The notes below the pieces were generated by a model. The model did not search any database. It was not told where the DNA came from and saw nothing but the letters and a program-made list of their open reading frames with translations. From assembly GCF_012952065.1 (NCBI RefSeq), contig NZ_JABCJJ010000022.1, positions 1 to 42,584 on the forward strand: 42,584 nucleotides of DNA, written 5' to 3'. The translations under genes were made by a program, and so were the position numbers. Origin of the DNA: Cellulomonas fimi (GTDB taxonomy: Bacteria > Actinomycetota > Actinomycetes > Actinomycetales > Cellulomonadaceae). Shown here piece after piece: positions 8,006 through 15,885 of the stretch; position 1 is the stretch's first letter, and each line of letters starts with the position of its first letter.

Positions 8006-8046
8006 CCGCAGGGCTCTTCACTACCGCACAGCAGCGCACATCGCCG

Positions 8047-8085
8047 AGGGCGACGCTCTTCCGGATCACCGGGGAGCGTCGCCCT
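8047..8085 (+). terminator. Strong hairpin after fliA
   Basis: AGGGCGACGCTC (8047-8058) pairs perfectly with GAGCGTCGCCCT (8074-8085) around a 15-base loop. It lies 42 bases after the fliA stop and upstream of the fliC promoter. There is no T tract, as is usual in high-GC actinobacteria. Confidence 0.7.
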
Positions 8086-8132
8086 TCGCGTTGGCGCAGG
8101 TGCGGCGCCAGAAAAGATCTTCGGCGGAATCC

Positions 8133-8160
8133 TTCACAACCCGGCGGGGTGACCGATGAG
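8133..8160 (+). promoter_or_regulatory. Predicted FliA-type promoter of fliC
   Basis: TTCA (8133-8136), 15 bases, ACCGATGAG (8152-8160). The -10 block is nearly identical to that upstream of flgB (ACCGATGAA). It lies about 63 bases before the fliC ATG, which leaves room for a leader carrying the strong AAGGAGGAG ribosome site at 8207-8215. Confidence 0.6.
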
Positions 8161-8222
8161 GGTGCTGTCAGCCCATGGATGGGCGTCAGCAGGTCCGACC
8201 CGAATCAAGGAGGAGTTCCATC

Positions 8223-9395
8223 ATGGGTCTCTCGATCAACCAGAACATCGCGGCGGTCAACAGCTACCGCAACCTCTCCAACACGCAGAACGACCTCTCG
8301 AAGTCGCTCGAGAAGCTCTCGTCGGGCTTCCGCATCAACCGGGCGGCGGACGACGCTGCCGGCCTCGCCATCTCCGAGGGCCTGCGCTCGCAGGTCGGCG
8401 GTCTGAAGGTCGCGGCCCGCAACGCCCAGGACGGCATCTCGGTGGTGCAGACCGCTGAGGGCGCCCTGACCGAGGTGACCTCGATCCTCCAGCGTGTGCG
8501 TGACCTGGCCGTGCAGGCGGGCAACGACTCGAACAACGCCGATGCCCGCAAGAACATCGACACCGAGGCGACGCAGCTCGTCTCGGAGCTGGACCGGATC
8601 GCCGCGTCGACCAACTTCAACGGCACGAACCTGCTCGACGGTTCGGCCGGCGCAAACACCGGCAAGCTGAAGTTCCAGGTCGGTGCCGACGGCGACGCCA
8701 ACAGCCAGATCGAGGTCGACCTGTCCAAGGCGAACATCAAGGCGATCGCCGCCGACCTCACCACGGGCTCGCTCGCGGTCGGCGGGACGAAGTTCGCCGT
8801 GGCGGCGACTGCCCTCGACGACGGCACGTACACGTTCTCCGTCGACAACGGCTCCGGTGTCACCTCGGACGTGGTCGTCACCGGCGTGGCTGCGCAGACG
8901 TCGGTCCAGGGCCTCGCGGACGCGCTCGCGGCGGACACGAACTTCGCGGCCAACTTCTCCGTGAGCGTCGACAAGGACGCCGACGGCGCCGCGACCGGCA
9001 TCACGGTCAAGGCGCTCAACGGCGGGTCGGTGGCCGACACCGCGCCCAGCACCGACATCGCGGCCGGCACCGTCGTGGCGAACACGACCGCGGGACTCGA
9101 CTTCTCCTCGGCCACCGCCGCCCAGGCGTCCATCGTCAAGATCGACGAGAAGATCTCGTCCGTGTCCACCGCTCGTGCGGGTCTCGGTGCCCTGCAGAAC
9201 CGCTTCGAGTACACCATCAAGAACGTCAACGTCGCGGTGGAGAACCTGTCCGCGTCGGAGAGCCGGATCCGTGACACTGACATGGCCTCGGAGATGGTGC
9301 AGTTCACGCGGGCGCAGATCCTGTCGCAGGCCGGCACGGCCATGCTCGCGCAGGCCAACCAGATCCCGCAGGGCGTCCTGTCGCTCCTCCGCTGA
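8223..9395 (+). CDS. fliC: Flagellin (FliC)
   Basis: A 390-residue filament subunit. The N-terminal D0/D1 region reads INQNIAAVNSYRNLSNTQ, with SSGFRINRAADDAAGLAISE and LQRVRDLAVQAGNDSNNAD; the LQRVRDLAVQ stretch matches the conserved site recognised by TLR5 in other flagellins. Residues about 140-300 form a variable, surface-exposed region rich in Ala, Thr, Asp and Val. The C-terminal D1/D0 region includes RAGLGALQNRFEYTIKN and ends IPQGVLSLLR. The ATG at 8223 is preceded by AAGGAGGAG with 7 to 9 base spacing, a very strong site that fits an abundant protein. It is monocistronic in appearance: its own promoter upstream and two hairpins downstream. Confidence 0.97.
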   Translation: MGLSINQNIAAVNSYRNLSNTQNDLSKSLEKLSSGFRINRAADDAAGLAISEGLRSQVGGLKVAARNAQDGISVVQTAEGALTEVTSILQRVRDLAVQAGNDSNNADARKNIDTEATQLVSELDRIAASTNFNGTNLLDGSAGANTGKLKFQVGADGDANSQIEVDLSKANIKAIAADLTTGSLAVGGTKFAVAATALDDGTYTFSVDNGSGVTSDVVVTGVAAQTSVQGLADALAADTNFAANFSVSVDKDADGAATGITVKALNGGSVADTAPSTDIAAGTVVANTTAGLDFSSATAAQASIVKIDEKISSVSTARAGLGALQNRFEYTIKNVNVAVENLSASESRIRDTDMASEMVQFTRAQILSQAGTAMLAQANQIPQGVLSLLR

Positions 9396-9400
9396 TCTGA

Positions 9401-9415
9401 GCGGGCGAAGCCCGC
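9401..9415 (+). terminator. Short hairpin immediately after fliC
   Basis: GCGGGC-GAA-GCCCGC, a 6-base stem with a stable GAA triloop, begins 5 bases after the fliC stop. It may stabilise the 3' end of the fliC mRNA together with the larger hairpin at 9446-9483. Confidence 0.45.
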
Positions 9416-9420
9416 GCACG

Positions 9421-9444
9421 GCATGACCGCATGACCGCATGACC
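9421..9444 (+). repeat. Three tandem copies of GCATGACC
   Basis: The octamer GCATGACC occurs three times without interruption between the two hairpins downstream of fliC. It is non-coding, and copy number may vary between strains by slippage. Confidence 0.8.
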
Positions 9445-9445
9445 G

Positions 9446-9483
9446 ACCGGCGGTGGGTTGACCTCGCGTCGCCCACCGCCGGT
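9446..9483 (+). terminator. Main fliC terminator hairpin
   Basis: ACCGGCGGTGGG (9446-9457) pairs perfectly with CCCACCGCCGGT (9472-9483) around a 14-base loop, followed by TCGCATT. It separates the highly expressed fliC from fliD. Confidence 0.75.
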
Positions 9484-9548
9484 TCGCATTCCGGCCGCAG
9501 ACCCCGCGGCCGCCCCGCACGAGATCGAGCACGGGACGGAGCAACCTG

Positions 9549-10943
9549 ATGGCCGTGATGGGCATCGACGGGCTGGCGAGCGGCCTCGACACGACCGGGC
9601 TGATCAACAGCCTCATGAAGGTCGAGGCGATGCCGCAGACCCTCCTCAAGGCCAAGGTCACCACCACCCAGTCCTACATCTCGGCCCTGCAGTCCCTCAA
9701 CACCAAGGTCTCCTCGCTGGCCGAGGCCGCGAAGACCGCCGCGACCCCCGCGAAGTGGGACGCCGTCACCGCGAATTCGTCCGCGAAGACCGTCACCGCG
9801 ACGACCTCGGCCGGCGCTCAGGCCTCGTCCCTCAGCTTCACGGTCGACGCGCTCGCCACCGGCCAGACCTCGGTCAGCGCGGCCGTCACCGACCTCGCCG
9901 GCTTCTTCGGCCCGGGCACCGTCCCGGGGAGCGTCACGCTCGTGAGCGGATCCGGACCCGACGCGACGCTCACCGCGGTCGACCTCGACGGTGTCACCGA
10001 CCTCGCCGGCTTCGCCCGAGCGGTCAACGAGGCCGACGCCGGCATCACCGCCACCGTCGTCAAGGTCTCCGACACGCAGTCGCGGCTCCAGCTCACCTCG
10101 AAGGCGACCGGAGAGCCGGCGGCGTTCGACGTCTACCGCGACACGGTCACCGCGGACACGCTCGCGACCGGCACGAAGGTCGTCGACCGCGCTGCCGCCA
10201 TCACCTCCGCGGCAAACGCCCGGATCACCCTCTGGAAGGGCACCGCAGCCGAGCAGTCCGTGACGTCGGCGACCAACACCTTCAGCGGCGTGCTCACCGG
10301 GGTGGACCTCACGGTCACCGCCAAGGAGGCCGACCCGGTCACGCTGACGATCGCGCGCGACGACGCCGCCGTGAAGAAGCTCGCCTCCGGCCTGGTCGGC
10401 GCGCTCGGCGTCGTGCTCTCGGAGGTCAGGTCCCGCACCGCGACGACGACCACGACCTCCGAGGACGGCCGGACCGTCATCAGCGGCGGCGTCCTCTCGG
10501 GCGACAGCGCCACGCGCGCGCTCCAGCAGTCGGTCCTCAACGCCGCGTCCTACCCGGTGGACGGCGTCTCCCCGTCGGAGGTCGGCATCGTGCTGGGCCG
10601 CGACGGGACCGTGACGTTCGACGAGGCCAAGTTCAGCGCCGCGATGGCGGCGGACCCCGCGAAGGTGCAGGGCGTCGTCGTCGGCCTCGCTGCTCGCGTC
10701 GAGACGGCCGCGAAGACGGTCTCGGACCCGATCGACGGGACGCTCTCGCTGCAGATCAAGAACCAGGAGAGCTTCAGCAAGAGCCTCTCGGAGCAGGTGT
10801 CGGACTGGGAGCGCCGCCTCGAGCAGCGGCGCGAGGGCCTCCAGCGCACCTACGCGGCGCTCGAGGTCACGCTCAGCGGCCTCAACTCGCAGTCCAACTG
10901 GCTCGCCGGGCAGCTCGCCGGCCTCTCGTCCAGCTCCGCCTGA
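9549..10943 (+). CDS. fliD: Flagellar filament cap protein FliD
   Basis: A 464-residue hook-associated protein 2 that caps the filament and folds flagellin into place. The N-terminus reads GIDGLASGLDTTGLINSLMKVE, the family signature. The C-terminal region contains the coiled segment SDPIDGTLSLQIKNQES and a helix with VSDWERRLEQRREGLQ, then FGLE-like AALEVTLSGLNSQSNWL. The centre is Thr/Ala/Val-rich and variable. GGAG lies about 11 bases before the ATG. It is followed after 29 bases by fliS, the usual order. No obvious FliA-type motif was found in the 65 bases between the fliC terminator and the ATG. Confidence 0.93.
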   Translation: MAVMGIDGLASGLDTTGLINSLMKVEAMPQTLLKAKVTTTQSYISALQSLNTKVSSLAEAAKTAATPAKWDAVTANSSAKTVTATTSAGAQASSLSFTVDALATGQTSVSAAVTDLAGFFGPGTVPGSVTLVSGSGPDATLTAVDLDGVTDLAGFARAVNEADAGITATVVKVSDTQSRLQLTSKATGEPAAFDVYRDTVTADTLATGTKVVDRAAAITSAANARITLWKGTAAEQSVTSATNTFSGVLTGVDLTVTAKEADPVTLTIARDDAAVKKLASGLVGALGVVLSEVRSRTATTTTTSEDGRTVISGGVLSGDSATRALQQSVLNAASYPVDGVSPSEVGIVLGRDGTVTFDEAKFSAAMAADPAKVQGVVVGLAARVETAAKTVSDPIDGTLSLQIKNQESFSKSLSEQVSDWERRLEQRREGLQRTYAALEVTLSGLNSQSNWLAGQLAGLSSSSA

Positions 10944-10972
10944 CGGCGTCGACCCGACCGATCGGAGACCCC

Positions 10973-11431
10973 ATGAACCTCGCCCTGACCCGCAGCCGGT
11001 TCCTCGACAACGCCGTCGCGACCGCCGGTCCGCAGCAGATCCTCACGATGCTCTACGACCGCCTGGTGCTCGACATCGACCGCGCGGAGGCGGCGCAGCG
11101 CGAGGGCAACCGCTCCGCCGCGGCCGACCAGCTCGACCACGCGCAGGACGTCGTCTCCGCGCTCGCCTCGACCCTCGACGTCGACGCCTGGGCCGGCGGC
11201 AAGGGCCTCATGGAGCTGTACATGTACCTGCTGCGCGAGCTGATCGGCTGCTCGATCGCCGGCGACCCCGAGCGCACCGCCAAGGCCCGCGAGCTCGTCG
11301 CCCCCCTGCGCGACGCGTGGCACGAGGCTGCCGCGACGGTGGCCGCGTCGTCGGCCCCGGTCGTCCCGACCCAGCGCACCGTGGCCGCCTTCGGCGAGCG
11401 CGCGGTGGGCGGTGAGCTCGGCGTCGGATGA
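10973..11431 (+). CDS. fliS: Flagellin export chaperone FliS
   Basis: A 152-residue helical chaperone that binds the flagellin C-terminus and prevents premature polymerisation in the cytoplasm. Family features are TAGPQQILTMLYDRLVLDI near residues 17-35, the helix DQLDHAQDVVSALASTLD and GGKGLMELYMYLLRELI. The last 30 residues (after DAWHEAAATV) are an Ala/Pro/Thr-rich extension beyond the usual length of about 125-130. ATG at 10973 is preceded by GGAGA at a suitable distance. The stop overlaps the start of the next gene by 4 bases, so the small downstream protein is coupled to it. Confidence 0.92.
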   Translation: MNLALTRSRFLDNAVATAGPQQILTMLYDRLVLDIDRAEAAQREGNRSAAADQLDHAQDVVSALASTLDVDAWAGGKGLMELYMYLLRELIGCSIAGDPERTAKARELVAPLRDAWHEAAATVAASSAPVVPTQRTVAAFGERAVGGELGVG

Positions 11432-11769
11432 CGACCGCGCTGGTCGGGCCCACTGGCGCGGCTCCAGGCTGGGACGTCGCGTGGTCGGACGCGCTCGCTG
11501 ACCTCGAGCTGAGCGTGGCCGACGCCGAGGCGCTCCTCCGTGCCGGGCACGCGACCGGACCGGTGGGGCCGGGCTGGGTTCCACCGTCCCACCTCGGACA
11601 GCTCCCCGCGCCCCTGGTCGAGCGGGCCCAGGCACTGCTGGACCGGCAGGTGCGGGTCGCACGCGGACTCGCGGCAGCCGCCGCGCAGAGCCGTCGCGAG
11701 CTGCGCGCCGTCGAGCAGCTGCGCGCGACCCCCGAGGCCACCCCGGTCTACCTCGACACCGCCGGCTGA
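11428..11769 (+). CDS. Small helical protein in the fliT position
   Basis: A 113-residue protein coupled to fliS by an ATGA overlap. It starts MTTALVGPTGAAPGWDVAWSD, then has alanine- and leucine-rich helices (ALADLELSVADAEALLR, QALLDRQVRVARGL) and ends in VYLDTAG. No enzymatic motif is visible. In many flagellar clusters the gene after fliS is fliT, a small helical chaperone for FliD, so a FliT-like role is possible from position and size only. Sequence similarity to FliT cannot be claimed by eye. A non-coding gap of 136 bases separates it from the hydrolase gene. Confidence 0.65.
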   Translation: MTTALVGPTGAAPGWDVAWSDALADLELSVADAEALLRAGHATGPVGPGWVPPSHLGQLPAPLVERAQALLDRQVRVARGLAAAAAQSRRELRAVEQLRATPEATPVYLDTAG

Positions 11770-11777
11770 CCCCGCCC

Positions 11778-11884
11778 GCGCGTCGTCGCCGGCGAGGCAC
11801 GTCGTCGCAGGCGAGGCGCAACCCGGGCGCGGCGGTATCCAGCCGACCGCCCGCCGGCACCTTCCCCCAGGCGCGACGACGCGC
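11778..11884. repeat. Inverted 12-mers and direct 18-mers before the hydrolase gene
   Basis: GCGCGTCGTCGC (11778-11789) is the exact inverse of GCGACGACGCGC (11873-11884). Overlapping the left arm, the 18-mer CGTCGTCGCCGGCGAGGC (11781-11798) is repeated with one mismatch at 11800-11817. These mark the border where flagellar genes give way to the non-flagellar cassette. Confidence 0.5.
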
Positions 11885-11905
11885 CGCCTCGGGAAGGTCG
11901 CCGCC

Positions 11906-13390
11906 ATGTCCCTCACGCTCACCCGGTTCGACGGCATGGTGGACGCCCAGGTCGAGGGCCCGCTGGATCCGACGCTGCCGCTGGTGATCCTGCTGCACGG
12001 GTTGTCCGGCACGAGCGGCGACATGACGTCACCGCTGACCGCGCGCCCCGGAACCGCGTTCGACCGCACCGCCAACCCCGGCGGGTACATGGACCGCGGG
12101 TTCGCCCCCACCCCACCCCTGCTCCCGGCGGACAGCTTCTTCCTCGACCCGACGCCCGCGAGCCTGACGAGCTGGCAGGACGCGCTCCTCACGAGCGGGC
12201 TCAGCACCGTGGTGTACAGCCAGTCGGGACCGCTCATCGCGAACGACGCCGCCCAGCTCACCGCCCTCGCGCTGGCAATCGACGCGCACCCCCAGCTCAT
12301 GGGTCTGCGGGTGGCGATCGTCGCGCACAGCCGCGGCGGGCTCGTCGCGCACAGCCGCGGCGGGCTCGTCGCGCGCACGTTCCTCCGCGGCGCCGTGGGG
12401 AACCCCGCACTGGCTCGATTCATGGGCCGGATGACGACGCTGGTCACCCTGCACTCGCCCCACCTCGGCTCGGGAGTCGCCTCGCTCGCGGCGAGCATCG
12501 ACGGGCTGCTCGCCGGCGTGCAGGGGTCGGTCGCGGCGCTCGGGGCGCCACCGCCCGGCTTCCTCGCGATGATGCGCGGGATGGTGCTCAACCCGGCGAT
12601 CGCGGAGCTGGTGATCGGCACCCCGACCGCGTCGATCGCGCCGGGCGAGCCGGTGCCGGGCGTCACGTACCACACGTTCGGCGGGACCAGCACGGTGTTC
12701 TCGCGGCTGTGGGCCACCATGTACACGCCCGACTCGTACCTCCCGTGGCCGGTGCCATGGCCCTTCTTCCACTGGGGCGTCGTGCCGGTCCCGGTCGGGG
12801 CGCCGCTCGACGCCGTGAGCTTCGGCCCGCTCGCCCTCGCGCTCGCGCCGTTCCCCCCGGTGACGCACCTCATCGCCGCCCTGACGGCTCTGGTGGGCTC
12901 TACACCGGAGCTCGCGCCCGGCGTCGGCGACGTGCTCGTGACAGACGCGCGATCGCGGCTGCCGTTCGCGGCGTCGCACACGACCAACCCCCTGAACCAC
13001 GCCGAGGCCCTGTGGGACGCGACCCTCCAGGCGCAGGTGGCCGCCCTCCTGCTGCGGCTGCGTACCGCGCCGGCTCCCGTCCCCGGTCAGGCGGAGGCGC
13101 GCATCAACCCGTACCCGGCACGGTTGACCCCGGCCTCGCACACCGTCACGGCGAAGGACTCGGCCACCGGCGCCGCGATCACGAGCGGCACGGTGACGGT
13201 GTTCGACACCTACGGCAACGTCGCGCTCCAGGGCCAGGTGGGCGTGCCGGTCACCTACTCGTTCAAGGCCCGCAGGCTCATCCGGTTCGACGACAACGGC
13301 GACCGGGTCGTCGAGCTCCTGTATCCCACGGCGGAGGCGACCCTGCCGGCGCCCTACGGACTGGTCCCGGTCGACACCGGCCGGTTCTGA
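11906..13390 (+). CDS. Alpha/beta hydrolase (lipase/esterase-like) with duplicated nucleophile elbow
   Basis: A 494-residue protein. An early strand and oxyanion loop, LPLVILLHGLSGTSGDM (about 21-37), match alpha/beta hydrolases. The nucleophile elbow AHSRGG (GxSxG-like, with His in the first position) occurs twice in a row because of a perfect 24-base duplication at 12320-12367. Then come HSPHLGSGVASLA, typical of lipases, and later a His in ASHTTNPLNHAEALW that could complete a Ser-Asp-His triad. The last 100 residues (from about ARINPYPARLTPASHTVTA) look like an Ig-like beta domain. No signal peptide is visible at the ATG chosen. It is not a known flagellar gene, and it is first of a three-gene cassette inside the flagellar cluster. 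Confidence 0.72.
   Translation: MSLTLTRFDGMVDAQVEGPLDPTLPLVILLHGLSGTSGDMTSPLTARPGTAFDRTANPGGYMDRGFAPTPPLLPADSFFLDPTPASLTSWQDALLTSGLSTVVYSQSGPLIANDAAQLTALALAIDAHPQLMGLRVAIVAHSRGGLVAHSRGGLVARTFLRGAVGNPALARFMGRMTTLVTLHSPHLGSGVASLAASIDGLLAGVQGSVAALGAPPPGFLAMMRGMVLNPAIAELVIGTPTASIAPGEPVPGVTYHTFGGTSTVFSRLWATMYTPDSYLPWPVPWPFFHWGVVPVPVGAPLDAVSFGPLALALAPFPPVTHLIAALTALVGSTPELAPGVGDVLVTDARSRLPFAASHTTNPLNHAEALWDATLQAQVAALLLRLRTAPAPVPGQAEARINPYPARLTPASHTVTAKDSATGAAITSGTVTVFDTYGNVALQGQVGVPVTYSFKARRLIRFDDNGDRVVELLYPTAEATLPAPYGLVPVDTGRF
12320..12367 (+). repeat. Perfect 24-base tandem duplication in the hydrolase gene
   Basis: Two identical copies (12320-12343 and 12344-12367), each encoding VAHSRGGL, followed by a partial third repeat (GTCGCGC). 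The duplication is in frame and duplicates the predicted catalytic serine motif. Confidence 0.95.
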
Positions 13391-13412
13391 ACGCCGGACA
13401 CTCCTGGTTTCG

Positions 13413-13442
13413 TTGACACGGCCACCGGGGCGGCCCTACAAC
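13413..13442 (+). promoter_or_regulatory. Candidate housekeeping-sigma promoter
   Basis: TTGACA (13413-13418), an 18-base spacer, then TACAAC (13437-13442). It lies 23 bases after the hydrolase stop and about 60 bases before the next start. The -35 is a perfect consensus hexamer. It would give the two downstream genes a promoter independent of the flagellar sigma factor. Confidence 0.5.
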
Positions 13443-13502
13443 AGGAGACCTGACGGCCTCCGCCCCTCCGGCGGGGACTCACCGATCAAGACGGTGAATG
13501 CC

Positions 13503-14174
13503 ATGGACGAGCGCTCGGGTCTCGGGCCTCCGTCGTCGCGCCTGGTCGTCCGGTTCTCCGACGACGAGTCGCGGCCCGTCCGCACGCTCCTCGCGGGGTT
13601 CGAGGACGAGCGGGCCGTCGACGAGCGACGCCTGCGCGCCGCCGAGGCGGTGCTCGAGCACGAGGGCGAGCTCCGCGAGTGGCTGCACGCCGACCCGGGG
13701 AACCCGCGCCGGCTGCTCACCGACCCCGGAGCCGTGCTGCGTGAGCTGCTCCCCGAGATCGAGCCGGTCGACCTCCCGCTCACGGGCCGGCACCTGGTCG
13801 AGCGGCTGCTCGCGTCGGCCGGGATGCTCGACGCCGGGATCGTGGTCTACAGCCCGCCCGAGGTGCTCGCGATCGAGCTCCTGCGTGACGTCGCGGTGCA
13901 GGCCGGGACCCAGCCCGACGGCTACGCGTCGCTCTTCGCGGACATCGAGGGCACGGTCGGTGCCGTGGCCGCCGGCCGGTACGGCCCCGACGTCGTCGCC
14001 CTCGTGGTGGCGGGCGTCAAGCGCGCGGTGCTCGGGCCACCGACGCCGGCGTCGCCCGCGGTGCCGATCGCCGTGCCCTCGGCGCTGCTCGCGTTCCTCG
14101 CGCGCGATCCGAACTCCTCGGTGCAGCTGGCCGCGGGAACGGTCGGGGAGGTGGGCGGCGATGACCTTCGCTGA
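13503..14174 (+). CDS. Hypothetical helical protein of the accessory cassette
   Basis: A 223-residue protein that I do not recognise. The first half is charged and helical (DDESRPVRTLLAGFEDERAV, RRLRAAEAVLEHEGELREWL). The middle has ELLPEIEPVDLPLTGRHLVE and an alanine-rich helix around VEGTVGAVAAGRY-like residues. No signal peptide, transmembrane segment or metal-binding motif is evident. ATG 13503 was chosen over an open extension upstream because it follows GGTGA and begins an acidic, gene-like reading. The end overlaps the next gene by 14 bases, so both are probably made together. It lies in a non-flagellar cassette between fliS and flgB. Confidence 0.65.
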   Translation: MDERSGLGPPSSRLVVRFSDDESRPVRTLLAGFEDERAVDERRLRAAEAVLEHEGELREWLHADPGNPRRLLTDPGAVLRELLPEIEPVDLPLTGRHLVERLLASAGMLDAGIVVYSPPEVLAIELLRDVAVQAGTQPDGYASLFADIEGTVGAVAAGRYGPDVVALVVAGVKRAVLGPPTPASPAVPIAVPSALLAFLARDPNSSVQLAAGTVGEVGGDDLR

Positions 14175-15606
14175 CCACGGCGGGTTCGACCTCGCGCTCG
14201 ACGTGACCGAGGAGCTGCTGTCCCCGGCCCTCCTGGGCGCGGTGACCCTGCCGAACCCGCCGGACCGCGACCTCAACGACGCCGAGATGGACCTGCGGGT
14301 GCACGTCGTCTCGATCAGCGCCGCGAGCGTCGACGTGCTGGTGGGCGAGCGCGTGCTGGTCCGGGGGGACTACGTCGCGCAGATCACGGTCGTCGCGGCG
14401 CGGGTCGGGGGCTTCCCGGTGCCGATCCCGCCGGGGCTGTCGGTGGCCGACGTCCGCGGCACGTTCGCCGTGCCGCTGGCGGTCTCGGTCGGCACGGTGG
14501 GCGGCGGAGCGCGCGGCGTCGTGCTCGCCCCGGCGCCAGGGGGCGGGTCCGCGACCGTGGACCAGAACGCCCTCTTCGCCTCGCCCCCGGTCCAGCTCCT
14601 GCTCGCGATGGCGTACGTCGCGGCGGGCGGCGCGCAGGGCAACGGCGAGATGGCCTACCAGCAGCGCAGGCAGGACATCGCCGCCCGCGTGGACGGCGCC
14701 GTCGTGCAGCTGGTGCAGGGGGCCCAGGCGAGCATCACGAGGACGATGGTGATCGCCGAGCCGGCCGGCCTCACGTTCGGCGGGGTGCGCACGAGCGCCC
14801 GGTCCCTCAAGGTGCTCGCCTCGCTGCTCCTCGCGCCCGGGAACCCGGCGGCGGCCACGGCGGTCACCCTGCGGCGCAATGCTCTCGGGGCACCGCTCGA
14901 CCACGTCGCGCTCGTCCTCAACAACGGCTCGCTCCTCTCGGCGGTGCGCGCCGCCGTCAGCGCCGGCCTCGGCATCCCGCCGACGTTCCCGCCGTGGGCG
15001 CCCGGCCATCCGTCCGTCATCCTCGCGAGCACCCCGGTCCCGACGCCGCCAGGGACCATCCCGACCCTGCCCAACGGCGCGCCTGCCGCGACGGTGTCGG
15101 TCGAGTTCCTGCTGGCGCAGGTCAACGCCGCCGGGCTGCTGCAGGTCGACATCCGGATCCAGGCCGTCGCGTTCCAGAGCCTGGCGACGGTGGTCGCGAC
15201 CGCGACGGCGACGGCCCCGGTCGTGGCGACCGTGGCCGGCGGCGCGCTGACCGTCGGACTCGGCACGCCCGCGATCGCGGTGACGTCCGACGTGCAGATC
15301 AACCCGTTCCTCTACGTGATCGCCGTGCTCCTCGGCCAGTTCACGCTCTTCGCGATCCTGGCGACGCTCGACCTGTTCGCGGGCCCGTTCCTCACCTCGC
15401 TGCTGACGACGGCGCTCGGCGGTGCTGCGCTGCCGCTGCCGCCCGCGGTGGCGATCCCGCTCGCGGGGCCGTTCGCGGCGCTGACAGCGCTCTCCACGAG
15501 CGGGGTCGAGCCGGGGGCGCCGCTGCGGGTCGTCACGCTGCCGGGCCCGTTCCCGATCCCGCTGCCCCTCGACCGGGCGCAGGACGTGACCGCCCGCTTC
15601 GCCTGA
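14161..15606 (+). CDS. Hypothetical beta-rich protein, possibly TULIP-like lipid-binding fold
   Basis: A 481-residue protein starting MTFADHGGFDLALDVTEELL. It alternates short hydrophobic strands with Gly/Pro turns (RVHVVSISAASVDVLVGE, QITVVAARVGGFPVPIPPG). An amphipathic helix sits near the start, a predicted membrane-like helix at about residues 383-401 (LYVIAVLLGQFTLFAILAT) and the C-terminus is Pro/Leu-rich. There is no signal peptide. The N-terminal helix plus long curved beta pattern resembles tubular lipid-binding (TULIP/BPI) proteins, but that is a guess by eye. No catalytic residues are visible. It overlaps the preceding gene and is followed by a large hairpin, so it is the last gene of the cassette. 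Confidence 0.6.
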   Translation: MTFADHGGFDLALDVTEELLSPALLGAVTLPNPPDRDLNDAEMDLRVHVVSISAASVDVLVGERVLVRGDYVAQITVVAARVGGFPVPIPPGLSVADVRGTFAVPLAVSVGTVGGGARGVVLAPAPGGGSATVDQNALFASPPVQLLLAMAYVAAGGAQGNGEMAYQQRRQDIAARVDGAVVQLVQGAQASITRTMVIAEPAGLTFGGVRTSARSLKVLASLLLAPGNPAAATAVTLRRNALGAPLDHVALVLNNGSLLSAVRAAVSAGLGIPPTFPPWAPGHPSVILASTPVPTPPGTIPTLPNGAPAATVSVEFLLAQVNAAGLLQVDIRIQAVAFQSLATVVATATATAPVVATVAGGALTVGLGTPAIAVTSDVQINPFLYVIAVLLGQFTLFAILATLDLFAGPFLTSLLTTALGGAALPLPPAVAIPLAGPFAALTALSTSGVEPGAPLRVVTLPGPFPIPLPLDRAQDVTARFA

Positions 15607-15636
15607 ACCGGTTCTCGCGCGGCGCGCCGATCCTCG

Positions 15637-15722
15637 CAGCCGCGCGAGTGACGGGCGGGGCGGGTGGGGCCGGAGTGATGCCCCACGGGCACCGCGAGCC
15701 CCCGCAGTCACTCGCGCGGCTG
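15637..15722. repeat. Nested inverted repeat, large hairpin
   Basis: A 16-base perfect outer arm CAGCCGCGCGAGTGAC (15637-15652) pairs with GTCACTCGCGCGGCTG (15707-15722). Inside it GTGGGGC (15664-15670) pairs with GCCCCAC (15680-15686). It lies 30 bases after the stop of the last cassette gene and 135 bases before the flgB promoter. A terminator that shields the flgB operon is the simplest reading; a structured RNA is possible. Confidence 0.65.
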
Positions 15723-15793
15723 TCAGCACCGCCACCGCCCCTACGCGGGATCGCCCGTCACCCGTTCGGCCGCACGCAACCCCGGGCGCATCT

Positions 15794-15824
15794 CGGACAC
15801 ACCAGGCCCAGAAGCGGACACACC
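15794..15824 (+). promoter_or_regulatory. Direct repeats CGGACACACC upstream of flgB
   Basis: CGGACACACC occurs at 15794-15803 and again at 15815-15824, exactly 21 bases (two helix turns) apart, 33-63 bases upstream of the flgB -35. A related CCGACACACC lies at 15928-15937, between promoter and gene. This could be a regulator binding site. The remaining intergenic bases (15723-15793) show nothing recognisable. Confidence 0.35.
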
Positions 15825-15856
15825 TCACCACCTGCGGAAACGTACGACCAAGAAAC

Positions 15857-15885
15857 CTCACACCCGCCGCGGCGACACCGATGAA
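15857..15885 (+). promoter_or_regulatory. Predicted FliA-type promoter of the flgB operon
   Basis: CTCA (15857-15860), 16 bases, ACCGATGAA (15877-15885). The 14-mer CCTCACACCCGCCG that begins here recurs exactly upstream of flbD at 37325-37338, with the CCGAT block at the same spacing. The flgB start is about 80 bases downstream. Confidence 0.65.

Noticed and set aside
9458-10972. An upstream extension of fliS antiparallel in frame with fliD
   Set aside because: The frame is open only as a +1 shadow of fliD; the FliS family start and ribosome site are at 10973.
13484-13496. ACCGATCAA upstream of the 223-residue gene as a FliA-type promoter
   Set aside because: The -10 block matches, but there is no CTCA at the required distance; the TTGACA-N18-TACAAC site is a better candidate.
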